NCBI RefSeq assembly: GCF_001522545.3
Contig: NC_031770.1
Coordinates: 25,298,167-25,362,166 of the forward strand
Source: Parus major
Lineage: Eukaryota; Chordata; Aves; Passeriformes; Paridae
Direction of reading: 5' to 3'
Length of the DNA: 64,000 nt
Shown here: positions 63,202 through 64,000 of the stretch, piece after piece
Position numbering within the stretch: the stretch's first letter is position 1
How the letters are laid out: every line of letters starts with the position of its first letter
Program-made: the position numbers and the translations under genes
The notes under the pieces: generated by a model
The model's input: only the letters and a program-made list of their open reading frames with translations
Told to the model about the DNA's origin: nothing
Database searches by the model: none

Positions 63202-64000
63202 GCTCTTAAATTATGTTCTTTTTATTTTGCTCTAATCAAACTGATAGCAGGGTGGTATGTGCTATTCAGTGTCTGCCTAGCTTTAAGCTCCCTGTTAATG
63301 CTATTCCTTTCAAAGATCTATGCTGTATTTTATTTATTTTAATAATGTGTTCTGCTTGACAGAATGAATCACTGTTGTGAGAGTCTCTTTCCTGTAATGT
63401 TACTTCACCTAGGCTTCTAACTACATTACATTTAGTTTAAATTTGTTTTGCTCTGCCATCATTTTTTATCCATGCCCATCTCTTGGATTTTGAAGAACAA
63501 TGCCCTGATGTATTCAAATAGAATTATCATCCCTTAGATTAAATACAGAGGGGGGAGAGACTGAAGAGAAAAAGGTGGCATATTTGTAAAATTAAATGTT
63601 CCTATTTTTGTACTTAAAGGGTAGTAAAACTTACTTTTGCCTTCTTGATTAGTAAACAAAACTGCACTGACTTTCTGCACAATTGCTTGCTTTTTAAGTA
63701 AGTCAGATATATTGATTTGAAAAAGATAAACAGCAAACATAAGTGCTTTTCCAGGGTTATTTCCACATGTTTGTTTATCTGTTACTGAGTCCAACATTAT
63801 GTGGGACTTTCAAAATGCATATATTTTAATGCTTTTATTCATCACCTTCTTTGTAAGGTTATTCTGATGCAGCATCAATGTCTTTGATGAAAATACTGCC
63901 TAAAAAAGGCTGATCTTATTCTACTTAAAAGTTTCTTGGGTTTATTTCAACTTATGCTTTAGAAGGAAAGTTGTTTGGCTCTGGGCCTACTAATACATCA

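Larger units (their letters stand above)
6639..64000 (+). other. CAMKMT: CAMKMT intron downstream of the exon (partial, more than 57 kb)
   Basis: This is inferred from the + strand exon and its GTAAGT donor. The intron runs off the right edge. I looked for the next coding segment (Trp-Pro-Ser-Glu-Glu-Val...Ala-Tyr-Tyr-Cys-Leu) and the later SAM-binding motif (Glu-Leu-Gly-Gly-Gly) on the + strand and found neither. The mammalian gene spans hundreds of kilobases, so a very long intron here is expected. Its repeats and simple-sequence tracts are listed separately. Small exons of unknown genes could have escaped inspection by eye. Confidence 0.65.
50546..64000. other. AT-rich intronic stretch, no gene supported
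   Basis: About 13.5 kb with no LINE or LTR that I can name. It holds T-rich tracts (52016-52029, 54718-54735), a 10-base pyrimidine tandem (58641-58672), a (TG)n (62058-62072) and small duplications near 62606 and 63177. Open frames at 56811-57107 (98 codons, + strand) and 58054-58236 (+ strand) are not assigned. A moderately GC-rich segment at about 59060-59340 could be an old LTR, but no end motif was found. Confidence 0.5.

Noticed and set aside
1..64000. CRISPR arrays, bacterial operons, integrons or phage modules
   Set aside because: No regularly spaced repeats, no ribosome-binding-site/ORF organisation, and clear vertebrate retroelements throughout.
1..64000. tRNA or rRNA genes
   Set aside because: No convincing A/B-box pair with cloverleaf potential and no rRNA-like conserved blocks were seen by eye. 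A tRNAscan-SE or Infernal run would settle this.

Overview
The window looks like bird nuclear DNA, almost all of it intronic. The main reason is the interspersed repeats. Five fragments of CR1, the dominant avian/reptilian LINE, are present, and two carry the typical terminal 'atcatagaatgg...ttggaaaggacc' motif. There are also three or more LTR copies of avian endogenous-retrovirus type. The rest is AT-rich, has no long open reading frame and no bacterial-type gene, and shows no tRNA or rRNA gene that I could recognise.

I can support one host coding segment with confidence: a 65-base exon on the + strand at 6574-6638. It has a clean acceptor and a strong GTAAGT donor. Its only open frame reads ...NVKDVLTSFDNTGNV, which I recognise as CAMKMT (calmodulin-lysine N-methyltransferase). 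I read the window as intron (1-6573), exon (6574-6638), then more than 57 kb of the next intron (6639-64000). I looked for the next CAMKMT exon (expected to begin with the Cys-x-Trp-Pro-Ser-Glu-Glu stretch) and did not find it.

Layout: CR1 endonuclease-domain fragment (about 1.6-2.03 kb); exon (6.57 kb); unique intron; CR1 (17.5-18.27 kb); LTR (21.1-21.6 kb); unique intron with a candidate conserved element (26.4-27.3 kb); a dense retroelement cluster (29.3-31.9 kb: two solo LTRs, a suspected third element and a CR1 tail); a long AT-rich unique stretch with simple repeats (31.9-44.9 kb); CR1 (44.97-45.35 kb); CR1 (47.95-48.71 kb); a dispersed avian repeat (50.4-50.55 kb); unique intron to the end. 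Every retroelement I could orient lies on the minus strand, antisense to CAMKMT.

Nothing here forms an operon or multi-gene system. In vertebrates CAMKMT lies next to SIX3 and SIX2, so long CAMKMT introns are plausible hosts for distal developmental enhancers. I flag several stretches on that basis, but only as inference. I did not find a convincing undescribed system. The most unusual items are a perfect 14-base direct repeat bracketing the exon and overlapping its donor site, the uniform antisense orientation of the retroelements, and the 29.3-31.9 kb cluster.
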